A stretch of 64,000 nucleotides of DNA from Achromobacter mucicolens (GTDB lineage: Bacteria > Pseudomonadota > Gammaproteobacteria > Burkholderiales > Burkholderiaceae_B). Position 1 is the first letter of the stretch. The number at the start of each line of letters is the position of its first letter. The DNA is taken from positions 1 to 64,000 of the forward strand of contig NZ_CADIJP010000014.1 in assembly GCF_902859725.1 (NCBI RefSeq), given 5' to 3'. Shown here one piece after another: positions 34,767 to 42,758 of the stretch. The notes under the pieces were generated by a model. It was not told the DNA's origin. It ran no database searches and saw only the letters and a list, made by a program, of their open reading frames with translations. Made by a program: the position numbers and the translations under genes.

Positions 34767-35269
34767 CCCTGGATGCGGTGACCCGCTGCTGTACGTCCGA
34801 ATCGCGGCTGGCCGCAGCGGGCTGGCGTCTGCCCGCCGCGCCGGTTCCGCGCGGCGCCTATGCGCCCTACCACCTGGCGGCATTGACAGGCGCAACACTG
34901 ATCTGCGTCAGCGGTCAGGCCAGCCGGCGGGACGGCACACCCATCGTCGGAATATGCCGGCCGGGCGCCGATCTGGACGCAGCCCGTGCGGCCTGCGCGC
35001 ACGCGGCGCTGAGCGCGCTGAGCGCCCTGCGCGAGGCCAGCGGCGGCAACCTGAACCGCATACGCGCCATCGTGCAACTGCGCGGTTATCTGCGCAGCGA
35101 GGCGGAATTCGAGCACCACAGCGCGGTGCTGGACGGCGCATCACAGGTGCTTGAGGCCGCATTCCCGCATATGCCTCGCCCTGCACGGAGTGCAGTGGGC
35201 GTGACCAGCCTGCCGGGACGCAGCTGGGCCGAAATCGAAATCAGCGCGCTGCTGGACGACCGCGGCTGA
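34754..35269 (+). CDS. RidA family protein
   Basis: 171 residues from ATG 34754, overlapping the PhzF gene by 13 bases. RidA features: ALTGATLICVSGQASRRDG, LRRIRAIVQLRG-like helices and, near the end, HMPRPARSAVGVTSLPGRSWAEIEISALL. The conserved PARS arginine is present here, unlike in the RidA-like protein at 26255. The N-terminal extension beyond the usual 130 residues is partly a duplicated segment. Probably a reactive-imine deaminase of the same pathway as PhzF. Confidence 0.85.
   Translation: MDAVTLDAVTRCCTSESRLAAAGWRLPAAPVPRGAYAPYHLAALTGATLICVSGQASRRDGTPIVGICRPGADLDAARAACAHAALSALSALREASGGNLNRIRAIVQLRGYLRSEAEFEHHSAVLDGASQVLEAAFPHMPRPARSAVGVTSLPGRSWAEIEISALLDDRG
34755..34784. repeat. Exact 15-bp tandem duplication at the PhzF/RidA junction
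   Basis: TGGATGCGGTGACCC occurs twice in direct succession. The first copy spans the PhzF stop and all but the first base of the RidA start codon; the second makes the RidA N terminus MDAVTLDAVT. It is a recent in-frame duplication from its perfect identity. Confidence 0.95.
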
Positions 35270-35359
35270 TCCCGCATAGCCGACCCGCCCGCACTTTCTG
35301 GCGGGCGGCATTGACGCGACGATACCGGTACCACTGAACCACCGCCCCGGGCGACAGGG

Positions 35360-35911
35360 TCAGTGCCCGGTCGAATCGCCCTGGCGGCTGGCCTCAAACA
35401 AGAACCACGTGCGCCGCTCGGTCTCGTCGATCCAGTTTTCGATCAGGCTGGAACTGGCGATGTCGCGATGCTCGTCGGTGACGTTGTGCGCTTCGCGCAG
35501 CGTTGCCGCCAGCACCTTGTTGTCTTCCCGCAGCTCGGCCAGCATGTCCAGCGGCTGCACGAAGTCGGCGTCGTTGTCCGAGATGCGCTGCGAGCGCGAG
35601 ATGTGGCCGATGGACCGCAGCGTCGTGCCTCCAATCTTGCGGATGCGCTCGGCGATGGGGTCCGTCATGGCGAACAGCTGGTCGCCCTGCTCGTCCAGCA
35701 ACAGGTGGTAGTCCCGGAAGTGGGGCCCACTGACGTGCCAATGAAAGTTCTTGGTCTTCAGGTACAAGGCAAACACGTCGGCGAGCACCTGATTCAGCAC
35801 TGCGGAGATGTCGCGGGTGGCGTCGGCCGCCAGGTCGGTGGGCGTCGCCAGCGGCGCCTTGCGGCGGACCTTCAGTGCCTTGGTGGTCTTCTCACTCAGT
35901 TTCTTGGCCAT
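35360..35911 (-). CDS. dps: Dps family DNA-binding ferritin-like protein
   Basis: 183 residues from ATG 35911. A basic Lys/Arg-rich N terminus (AKKLSEKTTKALKVRRKA) suits DNA binding. The ferroxidase segment NFHWHVSGPHFRDYHLLLDEQGDQLFAMTDPIAERIRKIGG carries the conserved His, Asp and Glu ligands. Dps dodecamers store iron, consume peroxide and coat DNA in stationary phase. It is divergent from an MFS gene. Confidence 0.9.
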   Translation of the reverse strand: MAKKLSEKTTKALKVRRKAPLATPTDLAADATRDISAVLNQVLADVFALYLKTKNFHWHVSGPHFRDYHLLLDEQGDQLFAMTDPIAERIRKIGGTTLRSIGHISRSQRISDNDADFVQPLDMLAELREDNKVLAATLREAHNVTDEHRDIASSSLIENWIDETERRTWFLFEASRQGDSTGH

Positions 35912-36068
35912 GAATCGCACCTTTAGGAGATGAATTGGAAAACACGGTCGCGGCGCGGTTGCAACCGCCCGCGAGGCACAGCGTAAATCTCCGGATGCGC
36001 TTTGCCAATGCCCGGCGCTGCGAAGGAGTATGCTACGCCGCTTCGCATCCCCCTGATCCCTTCCCACC

Positions 36069-37247
36069 ATGCGCGGCAATCCCGACGCCAGGCAAGGCGC
36101 CATCGCGTTGCACGGGTTCTATTTCCTGTATTACGGCCTGCAGGGCGTAAGCATTCCCTTCCTGCCCTTGTGGTTCGCCAGCCGGGGATTGGACCCGGCC
36201 CTGATCGGGCTGATCGTCGCCACATCGTTCCTGCCCAAGATCATGTCGACGCCGATCGTGGCGCACATCGCGGATCAGACGGGCCGGGCTCACGCACTGA
36301 TCGCGTCGGCGCTCGCGGCGTCCCTGGTTCTTTTCGTGTGCTATCCGTTCAGCCACACTTCAGCCTGGCTGCTGGCCATCACGCTGTTGCTGAACGCGGT
36401 GTTCCCAGCCGTGCTGCCGCTGATGGACCGCATGGCCATCGCGAGCGGGCGCGGACAGGGCAATTCCTATACGGTGATGCGCGCCTGCGGCTCGCTGGGT
36501 TTTGCCACGGTGACGGTGGCGGGCGGCTATCTGATCAAGACGTTCGACGCGGATTGGGTGATGTGGCTGTCGATCCTGCTGATCGTCGCGTGCCTGGCCT
36601 GCGTGCGTCTGCTGCCGCGGGCGGCGCGGCCTGCGCCCCAGGAAGCGCAGGCCGACCGCGTCCGGTTGCCGATGCGAGAAGTACTGCGCGACCGCCCGTT
36701 GCTGCTGTGCATCGCCGCGGCCTCGCTGGTGCAGGCGAGCAACGGCTTCCTGTATTCCTATTCGACGCTGTACTGGACCGCGAGCGGCCTGTCGACGGCG
36801 ATGATTTCGTTGTTGTGGGTGGTGGGCGTCGCTAGCGAGGTCCTGTTCTTCTTTTTGGCGCCACGCATCCTGGCGCGCACGGGTGCGCAGTGGCTGATCC
36901 TGGCCTCGGCCGTCATGACGGCAATCCGTTGGGCGGGCCTGTCCGCCACCACCGACCCCACGCTGATCGCGGGCTTGCAGTTGCTGCAGTGCTTCACCTT
37001 GGCCGGCAACAATGCGGCCATCATGTGGTACATCACGCGTCGCGCGCCCGCCGCCTGCAAGACTTCGGCAATCGCGCTGTACGCCATGCTGTCGGGCGGC
37101 GTGTTCATGTTCGCCAGCATCCAGCTAGGCGGCGCGCTGTACCGCAGCTACCCCCCGGGCGGCTTTCTGGTGATGGCGCTGTGTGCGGCCGCGGCCGCAC
37201 CATTGGTGATGGTCTCGGAGAAACTGCGGCGGCGCGAGGCGAACTGA
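36069..37247 (+). CDS. MFS transporter (HcaT/LacY-like family)
   Basis: 392 residues with twelve membrane helices. The start GFYFLYYGLQGVSIPFLPLWF and the loop SFLPKIMSTPIVAHIADQTGR match the MFS_1-like/3-phenylpropionate permease group. The C terminus is basic. It stands alone, divergent from dps; substrate is unknown, probably a small organic acid or sugar. Confidence 0.85.
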   Translation: MRGNPDARQGAIALHGFYFLYYGLQGVSIPFLPLWFASRGLDPALIGLIVATSFLPKIMSTPIVAHIADQTGRAHALIASALAASLVLFVCYPFSHTSAWLLAITLLLNAVFPAVLPLMDRMAIASGRGQGNSYTVMRACGSLGFATVTVAGGYLIKTFDADWVMWLSILLIVACLACVRLLPRAARPAPQEAQADRVRLPMREVLRDRPLLLCIAAASLVQASNGFLYSYSTLYWTASGLSTAMISLLWVVGVASEVLFFFLAPRILARTGAQWLILASAVMTAIRWAGLSATTDPTLIAGLQLLQCFTLAGNNAAIMWYITRRAPAACKTSAIALYAMLSGGVFMFASIQLGGALYRSYPPGGFLVMALCAAAAAPLVMVSEKLRRREAN

Positions 37248-37262
37248 ACGGGGCGATGGCGT

Positions 37263-38291
37263 TCAGCGCGTGCGCGGGGCGGCCAAAGCATCGCGAGATT
37301 CGCCGCTGACGCCTGAACCGCGCTTGAACGCTGCCGCGTGATGGCCAAACTTTTCCCGGTAGGCGGCCGGACTGGTCAGCACGATACGCCGGAAGTGCCG
37401 GCGCATGGACTCCTCGGAGCCAAATCCGGCCAGCTCGGCAATGCGGCCCACGGACAGACGCGCCCGCGATTCAAGCATTTCACGGGCCGCCGCCACCCGT
37501 TCGCGGATCAGCCATTCATAGGGGGCCATGCCGGTGGCCTCTTGGAATTGCCGTTGCAGCGTGCGCGGACTCATCGCGGCGCGGTCCGCGAGCGAGCGCA
37601 ACGTATGCGGCGACGTGCAATGCTGCCGCATCCAGTCCATCAACTTGGCCAGGCGCCCGCTTTCGTCGGACGGCATGGGCCGCGGCACGAACTGCGCCTG
37701 CCCTCCTTCGCGGTGCGGCGCCACCACGAGCCGCTGCGCGACCCGATTGGCCACCGCGCCACCGTAGTCGCGTCGCACCAGGTGAAGCAACATATCCAGC
37801 CCGGCCGCGGAACCGGCCGACGTGATGATCTGTCCGTCATCCACATACAGCGCATCGGGTTGAACACGCACCTGCGGGTAACGCTGCTGCAGCTTGGCAG
37901 CGTATCGCCAGTGCGTGGTCACGGTTTTCCCGTCGAGCACGCCGGCGGCGGCCAGAACAAAAACGCCGGAACAGATCGAACAGAGCCTTGCCCCACGCTG
38001 ATACGCCGCGCGAAGCTTCTTGAGCAATGGCGCGGGCGGCAATTCGTCGGCATCACGCCAACCGGGCACGACGATGGTGTCGGCACGATCAAGCAACTTG
38101 AGGGTGTAGGGCGCGGCAACGGTAATGCCGCCTGCGGCGCGTAGCGGGCCAGGCTCGCTGGCGCACACGGCGAAACGATACCAATCGACATCAAGCTCTG
38201 GACGCTCGAGCGCGAACAACTCGGTCACGCAGCCGAATTCGAAGGTACAGAGCCGGTCGTAAGCCAGCGCGACAACGAGGTGTTTGCTCAT
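37263..38291 (-). CDS. ftrA: GlxA/FtrA-type AraC family regulator
   Basis: 342 residues. A DJ-1/PfpI-like domain (1-185, with LCSICSGVFVLAAAGVLDGKTVTTHW, including the nucleophile-elbow Cys) is fused to an AraC DNA-binding domain (about 215-320: LADRAAMSPRTLQRQF... RIAELAGFGSEESMRRHFRRIVLTSPAAYREKFG). This is the FtrA layout. A rhodanese gene is divergent and is the likely target, a combination that recurs for FtrA. Confidence 0.9.
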   Translation of the reverse strand: MSKHLVVALAYDRLCTFEFGCVTELFALERPELDVDWYRFAVCASEPGPLRAAGGITVAAPYTLKLLDRADTIVVPGWRDADELPPAPLLKKLRAAYQRGARLCSICSGVFVLAAAGVLDGKTVTTHWRYAAKLQQRYPQVRVQPDALYVDDGQIITSAGSAAGLDMLLHLVRRDYGGAVANRVAQRLVVAPHREGGQAQFVPRPMPSDESGRLAKLMDWMRQHCTSPHTLRSLADRAAMSPRTLQRQFQEATGMAPYEWLIRERVAAAREMLESRARLSVGRIAELAGFGSEESMRRHFRRIVLTSPAAYREKFGHHAAAFKRGSGVSGESRDALAAPRTR

Positions 38292-38324
38292 GGCGTAATG
38301 TTACCGGTAAATGTCATTTACGCC
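38292..38324. promoter_or_regulatory. Nested inverted repeats in the ftrA-rhodanese promoter
   Basis: GTAAATG (38307-38313) and CATTTAC (38315-38321) form a palindrome around one base. GGCGTAA (38292-38298) and TTACGCC (38318-38324) form an outer pair. The element begins right after the ftrA start codon, a good position for an autoregulatory FtrA site. Confidence 0.55.
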
Positions 38325-38418
38325 ACTTATCGGCAAGGCGGCGCGACGCCAGAATGGGGCTTCTGGATCATGCTTCCAGATGCCTCTTTCCTCGAATCCT
38401 CCTTTTCAGAGTTCCGCC

Positions 38419-38856
38419 ATGCCCACGACCAACGCCGTCACCGCCATCCCCGCCGCCGACAGCGCAACCGCCCTCGCCCACTTTCACGCATCGCTGCAAT
38501 TCGAGACCGATTGCTCCGACGTGGCAGGCGCCCTCGCCTCGGGCACCCCGGGCTTCGTGCTGCTGGACGTGCGCAGCCCGGCGCTATTCGCCCAAAGCCA
38601 TGTCCCGGGCGCGCTGAACCTGCCGCACGGCAAGATCGTCGAATCGAAGCTGGTCAACTATCCGGCCGACACGCTCTTTGTCACGTACTGCGCGGGTCCA
38701 CACTGCAACGGAGCCACGCGAGGCGCATTGCGATTGGCGCAGTTGGGCCGTCCCGTGAAGGTGATGACTGGCGGCATCACCGGCTGGGTCGACGAAGGGT
38801 TGCCGCTTGAGGGCAGCGATGCGGGCCGGATTGAGGATGAGCGCAAAAGTGCCTGA
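38419..38856 (+). CDS. Rhodanese-like sulfurtransferase
   Basis: 145 residues from ATG 38419. The rhodanese domain spans about 35-130 with VLLDVRSPALFAQSHVPGALNLPH and the active-site loop at TYCAGPHCNGAT, with catalytic Cys91 and a second Cys96. It is cytosolic (no signal peptide). Divergent FtrA probably regulates it. Confidence 0.85.
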   Translation: MPTTNAVTAIPAADSATALAHFHASLQFETDCSDVAGALASGTPGFVLLDVRSPALFAQSHVPGALNLPHGKIVESKLVNYPADTLFVTYCAGPHCNGATRGALRLAQLGRPVKVMTGGITGWVDEGLPLEGSDAGRIEDERKSA

Positions 38857-38903
38857 GATGGGCGTTGAATTGTGGGTTGGCTGATGCTGGTGACTAACGG
38901 TGG

Positions 38904-38933
38904 CTGGTGCTGGTGCTGGTGCTGGTGCTGGTG
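38904..38933. repeat. Five tandem CTGGTG hexamers
   Basis: CTGGTG is repeated five times without gaps in non-coding sequence. It lies just before the long inverted-repeat arm starting at 38954. Confidence 0.9.
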
Positions 38934-38953
38934 GTCGGGCGGGGTTCTTGAGA

Positions 38954-39122
38954 CGCCCGGCGCGGCGTGGGCCTGGGGCGGGCGGGGCTCCGATTGCGGT
39001 CCGGAGCCTTCGCTCCGGACTGCCCCATCCTCATCCTCGTTGCCGCCTCCGGCGGCTGCCTTCGGATTCCGTCGGGCGCATCTAAACGCCCCGCCCACCC
39101 CAGGCCCACGCCACACCGGGCT
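38954..39122. repeat. 35-bp inverted-repeat arms flanking one copy of the repeat element
   Basis: The arm at 38954-38988 and the arm at 39088-39122 are reverse complements with about four mismatches (GCCCCGCCC[G/A]CCCCAGGCCC core). They enclose 99 bases containing the conserved hairpin element. Such a structure could fold into a cruciform or a very stable RNA. Confidence 0.85.
38992..39082. repeat. Repeat element copy A, with hairpin GTCCGGAG...CTCCGGAC
   Basis: It begins with 29 bases (38992-39020, including TCCGGAGCCTTCGCTCCGGA) that are an exact reverse complement of 39923-39951. Homology to copy B extends, more degenerately, through GGCGCATC-like sequence to about 39082. Both copies carry the perfect hairpin. 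This looks like a dispersed chromosomal repeat. Confidence 0.8.
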
Positions 39123-39306
39123 TTGCAGTTGAATCTTCTCGGGCGGCGGGGGGATTCGGGTTCTTGAGGTTCTTGCACACAGTTGGGTGGGAGAGAGAGA
39201 TCTTGCGGGGCCCGCCCCCGGGCGGCCGCGCGGGCGGCCTTCGTGGGCTTACGCGGCGTCTTGCGTCGAGGTGATGACGCTTCGCGTGTGGCGGCTTCTT
39301 CTTCAA

Positions 39307-39370
39307 GGTGTCTGACACCCTGGTGAGATGCGCTTCATGCCAAGTTCACCTCCCAAGGGTGTCAGACACC
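39307..39370. repeat. Pair of 13-bp GGTGTC-N-GACACC palindromes in inverted array
   Basis: GGTGTCTGACACC (39307-39319) and GGTGTCAGACACC (39358-39370) are each palindromic around a single central base and sit 38 bases apart. A degenerate relative, GGTGGCCGACACC, follows at about 39410. The layout recalls REP/BIME units, but no RAYT transposase gene is present in the window. Confidence 0.75.
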
Positions 39371-39566
39371 GGCGGCAGCGACTACTGGCACATTCGTAAG
39401 CCTGATTCAGGTGGCCGACACCCAGGCAAGATCGCGACATACCAATTGCATTCAGGCGTGCAAGACACCATCAGCAATCACGCTTCGCGCATGGCTGCTT
39501 ATGGTTCAGATATCAAGCGCCCATACTATCCGCTCGCCACTAATCGTCAGGTCAACTCCAGTGTCC

Positions 39567-39627
39567 GATGGGCGGCGCGCGTACAGGTCGGCAGGCTGAC
39601 ACTGTCCGTGGACGCGCGCCGCCCATC
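39567..39627. repeat. 15-bp perfect inverted repeat (hairpin)
   Basis: GATGGGCGGCGCGCG (39567-39581) and CGCGCGCCGCCCATC (39613-39627) are exact reverse complements separated by 31 bases. No T run follows, so it is not an obvious terminator. Confidence 0.85.
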
Positions 39628-39851
39628 ACCGCCCCCCCCGCGTTGGAGCGCCCATCAGCAAACCACCCTCCGCCAGCGCGCAAGCGCACACTGCCACGAC
39701 GTCCCACGGCTCCGATGCCGATTGCCGCCGCCCGGGCGGCAGCAATTCGGCGGCCCCGCAGATCCCCTTCCCTGACCACAGGTCTTACAGCGCCACATAC
39801 CAAAGACCCTCGCAGCACGGCGTCGCGGGCACCGTGGGTGCGAGCGCCGTC

Positions 39852-39951
39852 GATGCGCCCGAGGGAATCTGAAGGGAGCCGAAGGCGGACGAAGATGACG
39901 AAGGGGGGGGCCGCCTAGGCAAGTCCGGAGCGAAGGCTCCGGACCGCAATC
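39852..39951. repeat. Repeat element copy B, inverted relative to copy A
   Basis: Ends with 29 bases (39923-39951) exactly complementary to 38992-39020. The preceding part, with GATGCGCCCGAGGGAATCTG, matches copy A with substitutions and small indels. The two copies bracket about 770 bases. Confidence 0.8.
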
Positions 39952-40086
39952 GTGGGCGATCGTGCCCACGGTGACCGCGGCGTCGGGCGACCTACGAAGA
40001 TCGTGCCCCCCGCGAAGATCCTGCCGCCTATGAAGTACCGACCACCTAAGAAAAACGCACCCCAGCCAAAGACAGCAAAGACACAC

Positions 40087-40115
40087 AAAAAAAGGCCCTG
40101 CATCAGCAAGGCCTT
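40087..40115 (-). terminator. Rho-independent terminator of cstA-ybdD
   Basis: On the minus strand, AAGGCCTTGC and GCAGGGCCTT flank a short TGAT loop, with two internal mismatched pairs, and a run of seven T follows. It lies 13 bases beyond the ybdD stop. Confidence 0.8.
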
Positions 40116-40127
40116 CCATCCACCCAA

Positions 40128-40340
40128 TCAGCAGCACCCAATCCGCTTCTTCCCCCCGTATCGCGCCTCCTGGCGCTCCCGGAAGAAATCCTCGTAGCTC
40201 ATCGGCTCCTGCTCAGGATGCGTGCGCCGCATATGCTCGACATACGTCTCGTAATCCGGCACGCCGACCATCAGCCGGAGCGTTTGCCCCAGGTAACGGC
40301 CGGCTGCGCCGGCCGCCGAAGTCATGTTGCTGAACAGCAT
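40128..40340 (-). CDS. ybdD: YbdD/YjiX family small protein associated with CstA
   Basis: 70 residues ending in the family signature with a double cysteine (KKRIGCC); the core RYLGQTLRLMVGVPDYETYVEHMRRTHPEQEPMSYEDFFRERQ matches YbdD/YjiX. The ATG is preceded by CCAGGAGAAGCCGC. It follows cstA by 21 bases and has been linked in E. coli to CstA/BtsT-dependent pyruvate uptake. Confidence 0.9.
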   Translation of the reverse strand: MLFSNMTSAAGAAGRYLGQTLRLMVGVPDYETYVEHMRRTHPEQEPMSYEDFFRERQEARYGGKKRIGCC

Positions 40341-40361
40341 GCGGCTTCTCCTGGGTTGCGG

Positions 40362-42443
40362 TCAGTCGGCGCCGACGGCTGCGGGCAGCGCCTCGTACGG
40401 CGTTTCGCGGGACGTCGGCTTGTTTTCATTGCGGGCGCGCTGCACCGACTTCAAGCCGAACACCACGATGCTCACCACCACGAAGATGAAGATCGCGCAC
40501 AGGCCTGCGTTGATGTAGTCGTTCATCACCACGCGCGACATCTCGCCCAGCGACTTCGCCGGTGCCAGCACCTTGCCTTCGGCGATCGCCGCGTTGTACT
40601 TGTCGGCGTGGGCCAGGAAGCTTACGCGCGGGTCCGAGTGGAACAGCTTTTGCAGACCGGCGGTCAGCGTGCAAGCCAGCAGCCAGAGCGTCGGCAGGAC
40701 CGTCACCCACGCATAGCGGTCGCGCTTCATCTTGAACAGGACGACCGTACCCAGCGTCAGCGCAATCGCGGCCAGCATCTGGTTGGCGATGCCGAAGAGC
40801 GGCCACAGCGTGTTGATGCCGCCCAGCGGATCGACCACGCCCTGATACAGGAAGTAGCCCCACGCCGCCACGCACAGGCCCGTGGCGATCAGGTTGGCCG
40901 GCAGCGAATCCGTGCGCTTGAGCGACGGGGCGAACGTGCCCAGCAGATCCTGCAGCATGAAGCGGCCTGCACGGGTGCCGGCGTCCACGGCGGTCAGGAT
41001 GAACAGCGCCTCGAACAGGATGGCGAAGTGATACCAGAACGCCATCATGCCCGGACCGCCCAGCGCCTGATGCAGAATATGGGCCATGCCCACAGCCAGC
41101 GTCGGGGCGCCGCCGGCGCGCGAGATGATCGTGCTTTCGCCCACGTCCTTGGCCGTCTGCACCAGATCGGCCGGCGTGATCATGAAGCCCCAGCTCGACA
41201 CCACCTGCGCGACCTGCTCCGGCGTCGTGCCGATCACGGCCGCCGGACTGTTCATCGCGTAGTAGATGCCCGGTTCGATGACGCATGCCGCCACCAGCGC
41301 CATGATGGCCACGAAGGATTCCATCAGCATGCCGCCGTAACCGATGTAGCGGGCCTGGGTTTCATTTTCGATCAGCTTGGGCGTGGTGCCCGAGGAGATC
41401 AAGGCGTGAAAACCGGACACCGCACCGCAGGCGATGGTGATGAAAAGGAACGGGAACAGGTTGCCCGACCACACCGGACCGGTGCCATCGACGAACTGGG
41501 TCAGCGCGGGCATCTTCAGTTCGGGGGCCACGACCACGATGCCGATCGCCAGACCCACGATGGTGCCGATCTTCAGGAAGGTCGACAGGTAGTCACGGGG
41601 CGCCAGCAGCAGCCACACGGGCAGCACAGAGGCAATGAAGCCGTAGACGATCAGGATCCAGGTCAGGCCCTTGCCGTCGAAGTCGAACATCGGGCCGATG
41701 ACCGGATGCGCGGCCACGTCCTGTCCGAACGTGATGGCCGCCATCAGGCCCAGGAAACCGATGATGGACACCTCGCCGATCTTGCCCGGGCGGATGTAGC
41801 GCAGGTAGACGCCCATGAAGAGCGCGATGGGAATCGTCGCGGCCACCGTGAAGGTGCCCCACGGCGAATGCGTCAGCGCCTTCACGACGATCAGCGCCAG
41901 CACGGCCAGGATGATGACCATGATCATGAACGCGCCGAACAGCGCGATCACGCCAGGGATCTTGCCCAATTCGGACTTGACCAGGTCGCCCAGCGAGCGG
42001 CCGTCGCGGCGGGTGGAGATGAAGAGGATCGTGAAGTCCTGCACCGCGCCGGCGAACACGACGCCGGCCAGGATCCACAGCATGCCGGGCAGATAGCCCA
42101 TCTGCGCGGCCAGCACCGGTCCGACCAGGGGACCCGCGCCGGCGATGGCGGCAAAGTGGTGGCCGAACAGCACGTGCTTGTTGGTGGGCACGTAGTCCAG
42201 GCCGTCGTTGTACTTCCAGGCCGGGGTCATGCGCGTGGGGTCAAGCTGGAAGACCTTGCGCGCGATGAAGCGGCTGTAGTAACGGTAGGCGATGAGATAG
42301 ACGCAGACGGCGGCGATCACCACCCATAGCGCGTTGATGGTCTCCCCTCTGGCCAGCGCCACGGTGCCCAGCGCAAACGCGCCCAGTACCGCAACCGCCA
42401 GCCAGACCAGGTGCTGACCCAGTCCCTTACTGCTGGTGTGCAT
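40362..42443 (-). CDS. cstA: CstA family carbon-starvation / pyruvate transporter
   Basis: 693 residues from ATG 42443, preceded by AAGAGGAGCACTT; close to the 701 residues of E. coli CstA. About 16-18 membrane helices. Conserved stretches include RMTPAWKYNDGLDYVPTNKHVLFGHHFAAIAGAGPLVGPVLAAQ, FTILFISTRRDGRSLGDL and SGFHALISSGTTPKLI. CstA/BtsT proteins import pyruvate and some peptides under carbon limitation. It forms an operon with ybdD and is divergent from a two-component system. Confidence 0.93.
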   Translation of the reverse strand: MHTSSKGLGQHLVWLAVAVLGAFALGTVALARGETINALWVVIAAVCVYLIAYRYYSRFIARKVFQLDPTRMTPAWKYNDGLDYVPTNKHVLFGHHFAAIAGAGPLVGPVLAAQMGYLPGMLWILAGVVFAGAVQDFTILFISTRRDGRSLGDLVKSELGKIPGVIALFGAFMIMVIILAVLALIVVKALTHSPWGTFTVAATIPIALFMGVYLRYIRPGKIGEVSIIGFLGLMAAITFGQDVAAHPVIGPMFDFDGKGLTWILIVYGFIASVLPVWLLLAPRDYLSTFLKIGTIVGLAIGIVVVAPELKMPALTQFVDGTGPVWSGNLFPFLFITIACGAVSGFHALISSGTTPKLIENETQARYIGYGGMLMESFVAIMALVAACVIEPGIYYAMNSPAAVIGTTPEQVAQVVSSWGFMITPADLVQTAKDVGESTIISRAGGAPTLAVGMAHILHQALGGPGMMAFWYHFAILFEALFILTAVDAGTRAGRFMLQDLLGTFAPSLKRTDSLPANLIATGLCVAAWGYFLYQGVVDPLGGINTLWPLFGIANQMLAAIALTLGTVVLFKMKRDRYAWVTVLPTLWLLACTLTAGLQKLFHSDPRVSFLAHADKYNAAIAEGKVLAPAKSLGEMSRVVMNDYINAGLCAIFIFVVVSIVVFGLKSVQRARNENKPTSRETPYEALPAAVGAD

Positions 42444-42758
42444 AAGTGCTCCTCTTGCCTCCCGCCATGCTCTTGGCGTGAAACGCTTTTTTCGTCCCGC
42501 GGAAGGCAGACTCATTGTTGTGGGGTGGCGGACGCACGCGTCCACGCTTGCGTCCGGTCGACGCGGGCGCCAGTATTGCCGTGCCGCCAGCGGCCCAACA
42601 AGCGCGGAACTACGCAAGCGGGCTACGTGTTACTACGCGATGCGCCGCAGCAAATTTCCGTGGAAATCGTAAAATCCCCCGAACTTTCCGCGTTCCTGCC
42701 TCGGCGCCCCTCGGTTGATGCGTCGCAACAAAGCCGTGCCGGGCTGATACAAATCCTT
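42444..42758. promoter_or_regulatory. Divergent promoter region of cstA and the Cache histidine kinase
   Basis: 315 bases without a gene. It holds the inverted repeat ATTTCC-GT-GGAAAT (42654-42667) and three CTACG repeats at about 42610-42640. The inverted repeat is placed for control of the kinase gene or both operons. Nothing else was recognised. Confidence 0.45.

Larger units (their letters stand above)
38857..40127. other. Gene-free, repeat-rich stretch between the rhodanese and ybdD genes
   Basis: No convincing gene was found in 1.27 kb. The open frames present have no family resemblance and run through palindromes. The stretch contains a CTGGTG tandem repeat, two inverted copies of a roughly 90-100 bp element, long inverted-repeat arms, a pair of GGTGTC-N-GACACC palindromes and a 15-bp hairpin, each listed separately. 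Confidence 0.75.

Noticed and set aside
38954-39122. Insertion sequence with terminal inverted repeats
   Set aside because: Only about 99 bases lie between the arms, with no transposase and no visible target duplication.
39308-39775. Open frame of 155 residues in the repeat-rich stretch
   Set aside because: It starts inside a GGTGTC-N-GACACC palindrome, passes through a hairpin, and has no coding signature or ribosome-binding site.
39307-39951. Possible CRISPR array
   Set aside because: Repeats are few, palindromic and irregularly spaced, with no uniform spacers and no cas genes.
40218-42329. 703-residue open frame on the plus strand
   Set aside because: Antisense to cstA; composition dominated by Arg, His and Asp, typical of a shadow frame.
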